Part shown: positions 12,891 through 25,394 of the stretch, piece after piece
How positions within the stretch are numbered: the stretch's first letter is position 1
Layout of the letters: every line of letters begins with the position of its first letter
Source of the DNA: Trileptium ribeirensis
Taxonomy: Eukaryota; Nematoda; Enoplea; Enoplida; Thoracostomopsidae
Direction: 5' to 3'
Assembly (NCBI GenBank): GCA_030248225.1
Contig: JASANE010000493.1
Span: 124,001-188,000 of the forward strand
DNA length: 64,000 nucleotides
Made by a program: the position numbers and the translations under genes
The notes under the pieces: generated by a model
What the model saw: the letters and a program-made list of their open reading frames with translations, nothing else
The model's database searches: none
Told to the model about the DNA's origin: nothing

Positions 12891-13042
12891 AACGGGTCGT
12901 TAGCTTCATCTACTTCCACACTAGTCTCAGTAAGCATCTGAGAACCGCCCGAAGCCGTATTGTACACTAGCAATAAACCAGTTTCTTCAAACAGCTCCCG
13001 AATGGCACATATCCTGAAGCCAACTGACGGCGGAATGCCCAG
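12891..13042 (-). CDS. NUDT19: NUDT19-like exon 5, Nudix box
   Basis: This exon encodes 50 codons plus two bases. It contains CAIRELFEETGLLL, which supplies the REUxEExGU half of the Nudix box; its Glu residues bind the catalytic divalent metal. The rest is an acidic linker. The acceptor is a TTTTCACAG sequence and the donor is GTAAGT. It begins in phase 0, as exon 4 ends, and leaves phase 2. In the NUDT19 family the Nudix box is split by a long insertion between the Gly-rich VFPGG part (exon 3 here) and the REL part, and that is the arrangement seen. The next exon was not found, so the C-terminal half of the protein is missing from this annotation. Confidence 0.88.
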
Positions 13043-16000
13043 CTGTGAAAACGTCGATTTCTAAAGTTTTTCTATATAATAAATACTGCAGTACAGACAA
13101 TTTTTTTGGTTCGACGCCCACAACACAGTCCGGGATATCATACATAGGATGGCACTTAATTCAGTATATGCTAATTTATAAAAATAGCAAGCACACTGTG
13201 GTGCGCTTGATGAAATTTGCAGTTACGGAAAGAGATAAAAGCAAATGTTAACAAAAATTCGCGAACCGTTCGGGAAAAATTTGAGAATAGCAATCGAACA
13301 GCTACGAATTTTTCGCGAACAATTCACGAAAAATTTGTATATTGTGTCCGCAAATGTATGTTGGATAGTGATGTCATGTTTCAGTGCAAAATTTCTGTTT
13401 CAAGTATTCTAAGCAAACCCCACCCTGTTATGTATTAAAATAAACAAGCCAAATGTTAACATGCGCCGCAGGCTCCGAAGTTAAACAACTGCCATAAACA
13501 TCTCCTGTGTCTTGTTAACATAAGATTATAAGATGCACTATTCTGACGTAGTTAAAATACAAAATCCTACAGTATTCGCCACATAAGAGTGTCACCTTTC
13601 GAACGAACAACCGTGGAACACAAATCCAACAAAATTTATTATCGAACAATAGTCGAATAATTTTGGAGTAAAATTTTTAAGTTATCGAACTTCGATCGAG
13701 CATCCATATCTGGCGTACTGCACGTGAAGTAATTCTCTTATAGATATTCTACAATGTCAATACTTTAAATTAATATTTTTGTCTCGTTGAAAATGTAAAC
13801 TTATCGGTATTGTTTATTAATGACTTCATGTCCGCGATTATACTTGAGTTCAGATGAACAGGAGGAAGATCAGTTTAACAAAAGTTGAGTACGACTAATG
13901 ACAATCATAAAAATTTGCCTACCATATACACACCAAACTGATATTATGCGTTATGCAGCTGATTAAAAGTAAACAAACTAACATTTGAAGCGGGTGCACA
14001 ACTTGACTTAAACGCTATTTAGGCGCACATTCCTTGTCAAATTTAGGTATACTTATTTATATAAACAATAATAGTTGCCCACGATATGCAGTCTACCAAA
14101 ATATTCCTGAACTTCAGCTTCACATTGAAATTTTATGTCACTCAATATACTGACTAAACTGTTGCTAAAAACTACTAACTAAACTGAGTTAAAGTACGTT
14201 ACATGGTGCAATTAGAGCATGAGCGTAACGAAGAAGATCAGGGGGTACATGCCCCTGTCCCGGAATCATGTGCGCACGACGGGCGCCTTCGAATTGCTTC
14301 GCAAGCAAGAAAATAAAATTAAGAATTTGGAAAAGTAAAAATATTTCACACAAAATTATCTAAAGCACGAATTCCCTTTTATAATGGTTATTTAAATGTG
14401 CAAAAAATTTAGAACGGCAGAATACAAGATTTTAATGTGCAAAATTTCATAGGGGCGCAAGATCGTTGAGTACGGGGCACATAATTTTCTTGCCACCATG
14501 CCGCTACGCCACTGAGTTTGGGACTGTAATAATAAATACAGATTTAGCCGCGAAATATTCGCTTTTATTTCGTAATATTATGTGAAGAAATTTAAATGTA
14601 GAGTCTTTTATTATAGCAAATATCGTGCTAATGACAAATTAATGGGATGCGATTAATGCTTCGATCAGACAGTTGTTCGTGCAATATTTTTAATAAATCC
14701 ATCAAGCATAAACCATAATGGTTCCACCGCAACAACTGTCAACAATGTATTATATAACAGCGTGAAGTGCCGCAAGTGCAGCTACCAATAGTTTGTTGTG
14801 CGTGGTGGAACATGTAAATTGTAGGTATCGTTATGCAAAAGTTAAAGAGATACATGATAGTAGTTTTCGGAGGGAATTACGAACAAAATAGTCGAGAGAT
14901 AAGTTGTCGCGAAGAAGAAAGCAATATTTCCTTAGTTTTTGTAGGTTGGATTTATTTTAGATAGAATTTTTCTTATAATTCCGAAATCGCCGAAAATATT
15001 AAGATAAGGTTTTCGTTAATTTTACATCAACGGCTGATTTACTGAGTAAAAGTGAATTTGCAAAAGATTGGCAAACTATTTAAAAGTTACATACATGACA
15101 ACACCAAAATTAACATCACTTATACTCCCACCACAGAGAAGTTTTTACTCAGGCGACATTATACATACACACATTAAAAATAAAGATGCACTACCTAAAC
15201 AATAAAATGTCCAAAGCTTACGAAAAACGTCGCATTCAATGCGATCTGAACCGATCCGAATTGTGTTCACGTTACATCAGATCCGAATCGACGAAACTGT
15301 ACCTAGCTTGTGCGTGTGTACATTATATGTATTTATTTTTCGCACTATTTCTTCCCATTCGGTCTAAAAATATGCATGCAAAGTGTTGTGTGGGGTCGGA
15401 TCGAATGAAGTGTGCCCACTCTATATAAAACACATGTCCGATTAAATAGTATTGAATTGGATTGGACGCAATGTGAACACGCTCTAAGCCATGTGCATTG
15501 AAAATATTCAAATATATCTAGACTTGCCTCTTAACTGTGTTGATGCTCGCGGTCAGCTTCCAGAAGCACTTATATAACTCTGCTTTCAGCATTGGGCAGA
15601 CACATGGCAGTTATAATTTCAGTACCTGAGTCCTGTGATGTATGTGGCGAGAAGGAATACTGTATTTTGTGTTATTCAGCATAAAGATTTTATTAAGATA
15701 AACTGCGATATGGCGACATTGTCTCTAAGGCACATAATGTTATTTTAATTTAGTGAATTTTATAAACATACTTTGTCGTTGCTTTCTAAACCGTAATACA
15801 AAATGTTATATTTCATACGTGAGACCCGTGATACCAGGATAGGGTTCCTAAATATGGTCACCATGTTTCCTTAATGATATGTACAAAATTGAAAAAGTCA
15901 AAAAATTACTTCATCAAAAGGCTGTTTGGAAAATCTTTGATTATAACTTCATTCTCAAACTGTATATTTTTTAACCACTGAAATTACGTTAACAAAAACC

Positions 16001-16561
16001 TGACTTAACTGCGATTTAAAAATTATAAATAATGAGGTAAGAGATTCCTAAAAGCTTTTTGGTGTATTTCACAATAATGTAGTTCGTGGATACTGCTTTA
16101 AGCTTATTACAGAAAGATTCCGTATAAACGTCCTTAGAAACAATTTCGCATTACGCATAGTGGAAGTCGGCAACAGAAAAACTGGAATATTTGAACGTAT
16201 GTCTATTTGTTCGAGCCGGCAGTCTGGATAAATTTAAAACATTTAGCCGAGTGGAAATAGTTTGCTGTTTTTGTTTTAGCAGAAATCTTTATTCAAAATA
16301 TAAGTGGCTTGTCCTTTTATTTTTTGATCTTTTTCGTTTTTTTTTCTCATAATGCGGTTCCTCTCGTTCCATTTTCTCCTCGGTTCATGAGCAAATAGCA
16401 TAAGTAACTGCAGGCGTAGTATGAGCAACGTAGTGTAGGAATAATTTCTAAAGTTACATACAAATCAATATTTCAAAATATTTCTAGTTGCAACAAATTA
16501 AAGATGTTTGCATTTACATGTATTTACATCGATAAAAGGCATTAAAAACATAAACACTTAC
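13043..16561. other. NUDT19-like intron 4
   Basis: Intron sequence with GT-AG ends on the minus strand. At 13250-13350 it contains several TTCGCGAAC-like palindromes similar in flavour to the repeat at 35280-35632. A possible small transposon lies at 14213-14516. Confidence 0.6.
14213..14516. mobile_element. Possible small hAT-like MITE
   Basis: The right end, read on the minus strand, is CAGTGGCGTAGCGGCATGG, a typical hAT-style terminus. The left end GAGCATGAGCGTAACG is only a loose match. The interior has two inverted GGGGCACAT/TACATGCCCC-like stretches. No target duplication was identified. Confidence 0.3.
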
Positions 16562-16695
16562 ATGAACGACGTGTTCAAACTCGTCGAAGTTTTCGAATTT
16601 AGTATTATACTGAGTCAGTACTGCCGGGCGAGGGTAAGGCGAGTCTTGAAATTTTTGCAACAAAGCAATTTGCTTCTGCGGATTCTGTGAAACAT
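16562..16695 (-). CDS. NUDT19: NUDT19-like exon 4, Nudix-box insertion region
   Basis: 44 codons after two bases that complete the split codon from exon 3. The peptide includes QKFQDSPYPRPAVLTQYNTK and ends just before the donor GTAAGT. The acceptor TTTTGTTTTAG fits, and the phases (1 in, 0 out) agree with the exons on both sides. It carries no catalytic residues. It fills the region between VFPGG and REL, which is variable in length in this family. The evidence is positional and phase-based rather than motif-based. Confidence 0.75.
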
Positions 16696-17579
16696 CTAAA
16701 ACAAAACATCCAACACACATATGTCCGTATCCCTAGCTAATAGCCTTTTACTTATTAGAACTGTTATATTCCAGTGGTTACCATGAAATATAGTTTTAAA
16801 ACAACTTATTTTATAATGAGAGTAGACTTGTCCGGCACAACGAATTTGATAGTTATAACTCACGGACCTAATCAACGCTTTGAAAAGACGATTATCAACA
16901 GTGGTTCAGAAGCCAACATTCCACAATCCACATTTTAGGCCTACATGACATACAGGAGGATGTACATAGGGTAAGGACGGAGATGCAATTTCTCAATGCT
17001 GAAGACGATCAATTTCTCAATCCTGAAGAACACGACTGTCGTAGTCAGTTTGTACTGCCAATACAAGAACTCGTTGGAACGCTGAACTTTAGACACTTCG
17101 TCGGTTGTTTTCTCAACGTCTCACCTCCATCTAAACCTTAAACAGTTATGACATCTACCGGTTTACAGAATTTACATTATGGTTACGACAGTGATTATCC
17201 TAGTGTAATGCAACGCGGTTATAACTTGTCAACCAAATACTAACAAAATTACACAAATTTATCTGTACAGTAAACAAAATGAAACACGCTAAATACCGTC
17301 GCTCAAGGTTTCTTTTTCTGAGAGCAACAGGTGAAACTGTCGAAATTTACAACAGGTGCGCAAACATAATAATACAAACCAAGTGATGCTGATATCAGAA
17401 AAAGCGGCAACAAATACAGAAAATGAGAAAAACATTCAAGGTTGTTTGTTATATTCGGATTTTTCAAAGTCACAAAACGTCCTCGTTTTCAAACATAATA
17501 ACGTGCACCTGCATTGGTACTCTAACCCTGATACAGATTGATATACATATATACATATTATAGAGAAATAATATGATAC

Positions 17580-17736
17580 CTTCTGTAACATATCGAATAA
17601 AATCATCGCGCCATGCTGACGATGAATCGTGTTGGTGTTCATATGTCCCACCAGGAAAGACGTATGAACCAGGCATAACTTTGCTGTTTTTTGATCGTTT
17701 TAATAAAAGTATTTCAAAGTCGCGACCATTTTCTGT
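17580..17736 (-). CDS. NUDT19: NUDT19-like exon 3, Nudix core strand and VFPGG
   Basis: 52 codons plus one base. The peptide contains FEILLLKRSKNSKVMPGSY followed by VFPGG, the hallmark of the NUDT19 family: the LLLKRS strand, then the Gly-Gly that opens the Nudix box. A tryptophan-containing SSSAWRDDF follows, as expected. The acceptor is TTTACAG, which puts the exon start inside a longer open frame; the upstream in-frame Met codons of that frame are intronic. The donor is GTATCA. Family members hydrolyse CoA and acyl-CoA esters to 3',5'-ADP and phosphopantetheine derivatives, usually in peroxisomes. Confidence 0.92.
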
Positions 17737-18179
17737 CTGTAAATTTTTTAACATCAGTTCATAACAACACAAAATTAAATATATATGAAGCAAGTCTTTT
17801 CAAATATCTATGACTAGCACATACATATTACATAAAAAAATAAACTGTTGTTCACAATTCAAACAATAGCGAAAAATTTGCGTATTTGCTGGGTCTGAGT
17901 GTGCATTTAATTCTTATTGGGACCCACATAGCTCAAACATCTGTTGGAACTCAGCCCATGTGCAACATCTACCAGTAGTCGAAAACACGCTACAAAGGCA
18001 AAATAGTCGAGGCCTGAAAGAGATTTAAATTCACATTATGTAAACATACATACAGTCACGCTTCTGCAGACATAAAAGCAAATGTTTCACCAACTATCCA
18101 CCATAGTTTACATCCCATACTAAAAGAATGTAATGTGTTGTTCTCCAACTGTCGCGAAATCTTCATAAGCAATTTGCTT

Positions 18180-18262
18180 TTATTTATTTATTTATTAAGC
18201 TAAGCGTTTTTGTTTTCGTCAGAGGGGGAAAATTCCACATCGTCTGTCCGTCCGTCCGTTGA
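18180..18262. repeat. Low-complexity TTTA and TCCG microsatellite patches
   Basis: A short run of TTTA units near 18180-18200 and three to four TCCG units near 18245-18260 sit about 45 bp apart. The following 450 bp are rich in TTAATTA motifs. Confidence 0.7.
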
Positions 18263-19385
18263 ACTCATCAATAATTAATTATTGATTCGATTTTAAAAAC
18301 TTTTTTGTTTAAAAGACCGAATATCGGAAAGGTGCAAGACATTTAGATTTTGTCAACATTTCTTTTAGTTAATTAATAATTGCCTAATTAGTTAAGCGTG
18401 CTAGCCTAGTGTTAGCATTTTAAAAAAAATCGCATATTTTCAATAAATAATTAGTGTAAAGCTATTATTTTGGTGCATTTACTACATCTCGCCGTGGTGA
18501 TTGTGAAACTGATGCTTATTTGCTATTCGAGGAAGTTAAAACATGCTAATAAGATAGTTAATTAGCTAATTACTAATTAATTTTTAATTAGCAAAGTTTT
18601 TTAAAATTTCCAAAGTGCTCAAAAAATAAAAATAAATTGCACCCTGTGGTTTTCTATGTCGCTAATCACGAATATTACATTTCTGAAGCTCTGAAACCTG
18701 GCCGTATATGCTAATTAGTTGATTAATTAATAGTTAATTGAAACACATGTACACAAAAATAAGATACCAAATACCTTGCTTGCAGTTGCTCTTCTCACTT
18801 TTTGTAATTTATAAACACAGACTACAATACTCGCAAAATCTGACTGTCGCTAGCTTGAGACCCAGTCACGGCTCGTTTGCAAGTAATTCGTTCAAAAATA
18901 TAATTTTAATACTTTTGAAACCCAGGGCGAGTCAGTAACTCATGGCCAGTTCAGTATAAATTCTCGATAGTAGCTGGAAGCTCGATCACATGAAAGGCGG
19001 CAGTCATTACTGGCGATAATTACATTGTGATCAACAATACTCAAAATAACATGACACAGGCTTCGATTCTCTTTGTAGCGTTACAATCCAAAGATATCAG
19101 AACTAAAGATGGCGTCGGGTAAAATTTTACCAACGCGACCTGACCCTACAAATAGCCAAACCCGACAATTAAGCTTTATAAAAAGTCGATGCTGGTCGAA
19201 AGCGGCTACACAGAAACAATGTATATTAAAATTAGTAACTCTATCGAGATTGCATAACGTAGTGAATCATAAGTACACCTACGCCTTTTGCGTGCACATC
19301 AAATCAGCTCTCGATAGCATTCGTCGATATGCTATATGTGGACATCACACAATACCAGCACAAGTTACAACATAACTAACACAGG

Positions 19386-20990
19386 CAATGAGTTTTCCAT
19401 GCCCCAAAACCCCCAAGTGCAACTTATCAGCCGCCCAAGACATCAGAACAAATTTTCAAATTTTGGGTAGTGGAACCACGAGGGTACCTCAAACCCCATA
19501 ACTCCAGAACGAGAGCCTTAATCGAAAAACAAAAAAGAGGCATCGAGATTTATCATACCTTGCTTCTGTGAAGGTACTAAAATGGTGTAAAAACCCTCAT
19601 TTTGATTTCTGACCCCGAACCAAAGGGGCGTCATACACTTGTACCCATGGAATCATGGGTCGCAGAGTAAAGCCAATACCAGCAATGAGTTTCCCATGCC
19701 CGAAAACCCCCAAGTGAAACTTTTCAGCCGCTCAGGACGTCAGAACAAATTTTCTAAATTTGCGACGAGGAACCATGACGGTGACATTCCTCAAACCCCA
19801 TAACTCCAAAACCGGAGCCTTAATTGAAATACAAAAAGTGGCATCGGTATTTGTCATTTTACTATGAAATAAAACCAACCAGAGAAAGAAATTCGAATGT
19901 TAAGATAAAAATAACCGTGCTTCCGTGAAGGGTACTAAAAAACCCTCATTTTGACCTCTGACCCCCAACCATGGGACGTCATACCCCCGTACCCATGGAA
20001 CCATGGGTCGCAGAACAAAACCGGCACCGGCAATAAGTTTTCCATGCCCGAAAACCCGCAAGTGAAACTATTCAGCCGCCCAGGACGTCAGAACAAATTT
20101 TCTAATTTTGGGACGAGGAACCATGAGGGTACCTCAAACCCCATAACTCCAGAACGGGAGCCTTAATCGAAAAACAAAAAAGAGGCATCGAGATTTATCG
20201 TACCTTGCTTCTGTGAAGGTACTAAAATGGTGTAAAAACCCTCATTTTGATTTCTGACCTCCAACAATGGGGCGTCATACCCCCGTACCCATGAAACCAT
20301 GGGCCGCAGAGCAAACCCAGCACCGGCAATAAGTTTCCCATGCCCGAACACCAGCAAGTGAAACTATTCAGCCGCCCAGGACGTCAGAACAAATTTTCTA
20401 TTTTGGGACGAGGAACCATGAGAGTACCATACACCAAACACCATTATAACTCTAAAACCGGAGCCTTAATCGAAAAACAAAAAAGAGACATCGGCACTTG
20501 TCATTTTACTATGAAATAAAACCACCCAGAGAAAAAATTCGAATGTTAAGATAAAATAACCTTGCTTCCGTGAAGAATACTAAAAACCCTCATTTTGACC
20601 TCTGACCCCCAACCATGGGACGTCATACCCCCGTACCCATGGAACCATGGGTCGCAGAACAAAACCGGCACCGGCAATGAGTTTTCCATGCCCGAAAACC
20701 CTCAGGTAAAACTTATCAGCCGCCCAAAACTTCAGAACAAATTTTCAAATTTTGGGTCGAGGAACCATTGGGGCACCATACCCCCGAACCTCAAACCCCA
20801 TAAATATAGAACCGGAACCTTAATCGAAAAACAAAAAAGAGGCGTCGGCATTTAGCATTTTACTGTGAAATAAAATCATCCAGAGAAAAAAATTCGATAG
20901 TTAAGATAAAAATAACCTTGCTTCCGTGAAGGGTACTAAACTGGGGCCAAAACCCACATTTTAACCCCTGACCCCGGAACTAGACACCAA
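19386..20990. repeat. Five-unit satellite array with alternating unit length
   Basis: Five related units begin with CAATRAGTTTYCCATGCC at about 19386, 19683, 20031, 20327 and 20675. The spacings are 297, 348, 296 and 348 bp. The longer units carry an extra segment containing TCATTTTACTATGAAATAAA. Each unit also holds the inverted pair CCATGGAACCATGG. The alternation makes a dimeric higher-order repeat of about 645 bp. Open frames in the array repeat from unit to unit and are by-products of the repeat, not genes. Confidence 0.93.
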
Positions 20991-21140
20991 ATTAAAAACG
21001 CTCGGAGATGTACACGGTAAATCGACTATGCCGGTTCGAAAGAGCCCAAGATCATGAAAATCGGTTAAGGCGTTCTCGAGTTATGGCCGAACAAACACAA
21101 ACGCACACACACCCGCGCGGAATTTAAAAGATTTCACCCC
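20991..21140. repeat. Unique tail adjoining the satellite array
   Basis: After the last unit the sequence changes to a unique tail ending in a CA-rich run near 21097-21115. Such a tail might be the end of a larger element that carries the tandem units inside it. Confidence 0.35.
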
Positions 21141-21765
21141 TGCAACACACAATCTCCACTAGGTTTCACTACGTTCTGATTACATGTACTAACATACAAA
21201 CACGAAATTGATCATTAAAATGAGTTATCAGGTGAACATTCAAAGTAATATGAAGACGTTTTGCTTCAGCCTATGTAGATGACCCGATGCCAATTACATC
21301 GACAATGTTAAAGCACAGTAATTTCTAATCTATATGTACACAGAAGCGTGATGCATTTAATGCAAATCGAGGTCATCACTTTTCCATATGCGTGGTTAAC
21401 ACTAATATGGCACCCACCGGACATTATGCTATGAACCGCAATGATGGTTATGCTAAAAATATTACACAGTAACAAAATATTATTTTTGTCGCTACGGGCT
21501 TCATGTATCAGCTACATTATCCAGCCATGGCTGTAACGAACACAACCGTTCATAATAATGATCTGTAGTAGCAATGTTTGAATTTTCAAGCTATCTGTAA
21601 CTACAACAAACGTCGTCGTTCTATAGATGCACGGACACCCAATGTGGTAGCACCACGACTTACTAGAGCCGTAAAATCTGCTCGCCGGTTACGTTACTTA
21701 TAATGCTGTCACGCAGTGTCATGATTTACACTACAGGAAGAAGTTGGGATTACTAGCAGTTACTA

Positions 21766-21993
21766 CAAGTCACGGTTAGGATTAAATGCAAAATAACTGA
21801 TCGATTTCGATTACACGAAATTTCGATCGTTTTAGATTTTGGCGCAGTTAGAATTTTAAAATTGTAAAATTTCGATTATTTTCGATCGATCGAAATTTCG
21901 ATCCATCTTGATTCGGATCGATTGTGATTAAACGAAGTTTAGATCGATTGCGATTTAGATCGTTTTGGATTGCATTTATTTTGACCGCGACTG
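21766..21993. mobile_element. Tc1/mariner-like MITE, copy 1 (degenerate)
   Basis: Flanked by TA on both sides. The interior is a near-palindrome of ATCGAAA/TTTCGAT motifs. The right end reads GACCGCGACTG, matching the CAGTCGCGGCC terminus of the other copies; the left end (CAAGTCACGG) has drifted. No transposase. Confidence 0.7.
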
Positions 21994-22645
21994 TATTTCA
22001 CTAGTATCGCAGTTTATAGAACGTCTTTGAGGTAAATCGGGCGCGAATTCAGATAACTGACTCTTATTTTGTTATAGATATAGGGAACTCCGCTATTCGA
22101 CTCAGTATGCCATTTGAAAACGCGCAAAAACGTGCAAAAATTTGCAAATCTGCGTAAAAAATATATGCTAATGGTTAACGGAGCTGTTGTTTGCGTCCAC
22201 TAAACATCGGATGCCGATAGCGGAACGGTGAATCTTGCCACAATTCTACTCGAGATTTTGGCAAAACAACCGTGGTAGACGCATCACAAGTAGACTCATG
22301 CATTAATCCACCCACTCAAAATTGGGAAAGCACAAAACCGATTGAATTCGAGTTTCAATGTCAACATGAATGGCGAACATAATTTAGAACAGAACACACA
22401 TCCTAGATTAACTTATGGACATTACCACTGTATTCCGCTGGCTTCCGCGATTCTGTTAAATTCAGATAATAAATTCGGAACTTTAACGCATTAATGCTGT
22501 TACGAGCAACACTGAAACTACCAACAAAACTATCATGACGTTTAATTCAACCGTTTAAGATTTCGGCTCCAAATCTGAATGTTCCGAATTATGTTAACTA
22601 ATTAAGTAAGAGACAACTATAATTTTTAAAATGGAAATGCATCGT

Positions 22646-22701
22646 CATCGTAATTCTACATGTACAAAGTCAGAGAGTATAACGTCAGCTTTAGATTGTA
22701 C
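22646..22701 (+). repeat. 56-bp direct repeat, copy 1
   Basis: Nearly identical to 23313-23368, with three mismatches seen. It contains TTCTACATGTACAAAGTCAG and ATAACGTCAGCTTTA. Confidence 0.85.
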
Positions 22702-22835
22702 AATCGATTTAAATTTTAATTTTAACCTCAAGCCTGCTGTGGGAATATACGTTAGCCGACCCGATCTGCACTCTGCCTTCTACAATAGCAACGCAACGTT
22801 TTAAAACCTAAAATCATGGACATATATAGACATTG

Positions 22836-23312
22836 ATGGTTGCGCCCAAGGTTTTTTGGGTCCACATGTGGGCTTGGACCCAAAAAATTTTTGCTGCACC
22901 GACGCTGGACCCAGGACAGTTTCAGATTCGGAGAGATTGAGTTTGCTAATAAATTTTATTAGATTTGCGTTTGCTTTCGATCATATGTAATAAGAAGTCT
23001 CTTCAAAACATAAATATCTACGTACGTAATAAGCAGAATAATACAGTCTGAAAAGAAATACAAAATATAGTTATCGTGCTGAAACTCCACATGCACAAAT
23101 GCTGCGCACGTGACAAAGATGTACATAAAATTTGGTCCAATCTTTTGCAGTTGGACGTGGTGTAAATTTTGTATGGCTATGTAATTACGTTTCTTTATTG
23201 TGTCGAAATTCGTGAAATTCTCGAAACAAAAAATCTAAATGTGGACACATGGTTCAAGATCTGGACTAAAAAGAAATTTGCTGGACCCATTGAAAAAATA
23301 CCCTAGTTGCGC
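22836..23312. mobile_element. Possible short TIR element between direct repeats
   Basis: The left end GCGCCCAAGGTTTTTTGGG and the reverse complement of the right end GGCGCAACTAGGGTATTTTT are loosely inverted, and both lead into a GGGTCCA motif. It lies between the two 56-bp direct repeats. No ORF. Boundaries are approximate. Confidence 0.3.
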
Positions 23313-23368
23313 CATCATAATTCTACATGTACAAAGTCAGACAGTATAACGTCAGCTTTACATTGTAC
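23313..23368 (+). repeat. 56-bp direct repeat, copy 2
   Basis: Second copy of 22646-22701, 667 bp downstream in the same orientation. It is too long to be a normal transposon target duplication. Confidence 0.85.
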
Positions 23369-23492
23369 TACCGATTAAAAAAACTAAATGAAACACATAT
23401 CACTGCAGCTTAAGTAACGTTTGAATAGCTCGCTACTGCTTTGAAATTAGATTTTTCAAAGGTTTACCTAAATTATACTAAATTTCAATTAC

Positions 23493-23593
23493 CCGATCTG
23501 AAGCTTGCGGACGCGATGTTGCTTGCTCAATAATCGATTGTGTTGGGTCATCTGGATGCGAATAGATTTTTGGCAGCGCACGTTTGCCTGCAG
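23493..23593 (-). CDS. NUDT19: NUDT19-like exon 2
   Basis: 33 codons after two bases that complete an Ala codon begun by exon 1. The peptide reads AGKRALPKIYSHPDDPTQ and continues to PQASDR. It has an acceptor ending in TATAG and a donor GTAATT. The incoming phase matches exon 1 and the outgoing phase 0 matches exon 3. This is a low-conservation segment between the N-terminal SAASIIL strand and the LLLKRS strand of the Nudix fold, so it is supported mainly by phase and splice sites. Confidence 0.78.
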
Positions 23594-23890
23594 CTATAAA
23601 TTTAAAACAATGTATATTATACAGAATATATATAAATAATCATGACTGTAGATCATTTAAGCATATATCCAATAATAATTGAATATAGAATGTATAATAA
23701 TACAGCACTATGCAGTACATTAAGGTTAAATTTAATACAAGATAATATCTGTATTTTTATTTATTGAAACACAGCTAGCATAATTTCCTCTATTAGCGTC
23801 TAATTGGGAAAATTCTTTTCTCTGTCTGTTCGTCGTATTCTAACGTCTCACTACGCTAGAGTAAATAGCGTAGTTCAGCGCAAGTTAACA

Positions 23891-23962
23891 GTGCCTGTGG
23901 TGTAGTGCTAGGGCACTAGTCTTGCAAGCTAGAAGGTCAGGTTCAAATGTCGGCTGGTCCAA
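23891..23962 (+). repeat. tRNA-like SINE head
   Basis: Contains TGTGGTGTAGTGCTAGGGC (A-box-like, D-arm-like) and GGTTCAAATGTC (degenerate B box at 23940) at tRNA spacing, with TTGCAA where an anticodon loop would sit. The outer stem does not pair well. A SINE or old tRNA pseudogene is more likely than a functional tRNA. Confidence 0.45.
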
Positions 23963-24295
23963 AGTTTAATCTCTCGTGGATCTTTTCACTTCGTCGCGTT
24001 AGTATAACACGTGCATGAGCGCCAATCCTATGATTTGTAATATTTTTGCACCAATGTGTTGGCTTCCTGATAGCACTTCATACTAATAAAATCTATTACG
24101 CAGCGCCTAGATGTTCTATTACGCCTACTGTAGAGTAAAACGCCATATTATAGCGTTTTTACCAGAGTTTACAATGTTTGTGTAACAAGGGACATGTTGT
24201 CGGTTATGTCCTTATGACATGACAAACACAACTGCAAAACAAGCACGTATGTTGCCGCTCACGCCCTTTTATATTAAGTGTAGGGCATGACTCGA

Positions 24296-24940
24296 TAATT
24301 ATTGAACGTGCGGTGCTTTTCCACTATACTCCCAGCCCGCGTTTGTCCCAAAATGGTCAGATTCTGGAAAATTTGGTATTTTTGTGATCCTCGAGACGTC
24401 CCCTGATCATTTCGACCAAAAAATTGAATTTTTAAAATTTTCGATTTTTTGGGTCCCAAGGGTCCCCTTGGGAACCCAAAAATTTTTTTTCTTAAAAATG
24501 AGATTTTTACTTACCATTTAACGCGGCTTGACGAGCTGAATCGAATGATAATATTTTTAACGGGATCCAATTACGAATCCTAAGTTATGTTAAAAAACTG
24601 TTCAATTGCTGACCTCTCAGCCTCCGATATTTTTGGCCACAACTAACGATCCAGTAACTGGATTCCGTTAAAAATATTATCATTCAATTCAGCGCGTCAA
24701 GTCGCGTCAAATGGTAGGTAAAAATCTAACTTTTAAGAAAAAAATTTTGGGTTCCCAAGGGGGGACCCTCGAGACCCAAAAAACCGAAAATTTTAAAAAT
24801 TCAATTTTTTGGTCTAAATGATCAGGGGAGATCTTGAGGATCACAAAAATACCAAAATTTACAGAATCTGACTATTTTTGGGCAAATACGTGCTGGGGGG
24901 AATATGGAAACGAACCGAACGTCCTAAAAAATTTTAACTC
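24296..24940. mobile_element. Long palindromic (foldback) element, copy 3
   Basis: The two halves (about 24296-24590 and 24640-24940) are imperfect inverted copies. Landmarks are AATATTTTTAACGG next to the loop, GGGTTCCCAAGG in each arm, and CAGCCCGCG/CACGTGCTGGG-like ends. The architecture matches copies 1 and 2, but the arm sequence has diverged and the loop is very short (about 50 bp). Confidence 0.8.
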
Positions 24941-25202
24941 CAACTAGCCACCCCTTTGTGGTGTCTTCGGCTAAATGCACCTCAAAACTTCATAGAAGCA
25001 CGTGTGACAATAACGTTGCCCAGCAACTGATATTGGTCCTTTTAAAGCACGGTTGTATAACATCATTTTTGTGCTATAAGAATTGTTTTCGGCAAGATTC
25101 ATATTATGTTTTCTTCTTTATTTTTAAATAGAGAAATAGTTTAGTACTAAAACGTATTAACGATACTGACTAATAAAATAATTTCTTAGTACGGATTAGC
25201 GA

Positions 25203-25294
25203 ATGGCGTATGCCGAATTAGTTTGGGCTCGTCAAAAAGGGTATTCATTTTGGCCCGCTATTAGTATGAACCCATATGAAAGACAGCTTATTTA
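25203..25294 (+). pseudogene. PWWP-like N-terminal segment
   Basis: Starting at the ATG, the peptide contains ELVWARQKGYSFWPAIS. This matches the first two strands of a PWWP domain, a chromatin reader fold that binds methylated histone H3 and DNA: a hydrophobic VWA, a GY, then a WPA signature. The frame stops after about 30 codons, and the rest of the domain is not clear in any frame. It may be the start of the same ancestral protein as the transposase-like segments, or a separate fragment. Confidence 0.6.
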
Positions 25295-25394
25295 AAAACG
25301 GGAGTTCGCAATGTAATGCTATCCGTCGAAGAACAAGCAAATTTTTACAGCGATAAGTATTCCGCAGACATTCCAGTAATCACTTCTTTGCTAA

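Larger units (their letters stand above)
17737..23492. other. NUDT19-like intron 2
   Basis: A 5.8-kb intron holding a TTTA-type and TCCG-type low-complexity patch, AATTAATTA-rich sequence (18260-18740), the satellite array, a Tc1-like MITE and a duplicated 56-bp segment. No coding exon was recognised within it. Confidence 0.6.

Noticed and set aside
16514..16720. Using the Met at 16720 as start of a separate small protein.
   Set aside because: The upstream part is intron sequence; the acceptor at 16696-16697 and phase agreement place it as an internal NUDT19-like exon.
19951..20855. Repeated 71- to 86-codon frames starting MTSDPQPWD as a gene family.
   Set aside because: They recur with the satellite units and differ only by repeat divergence.
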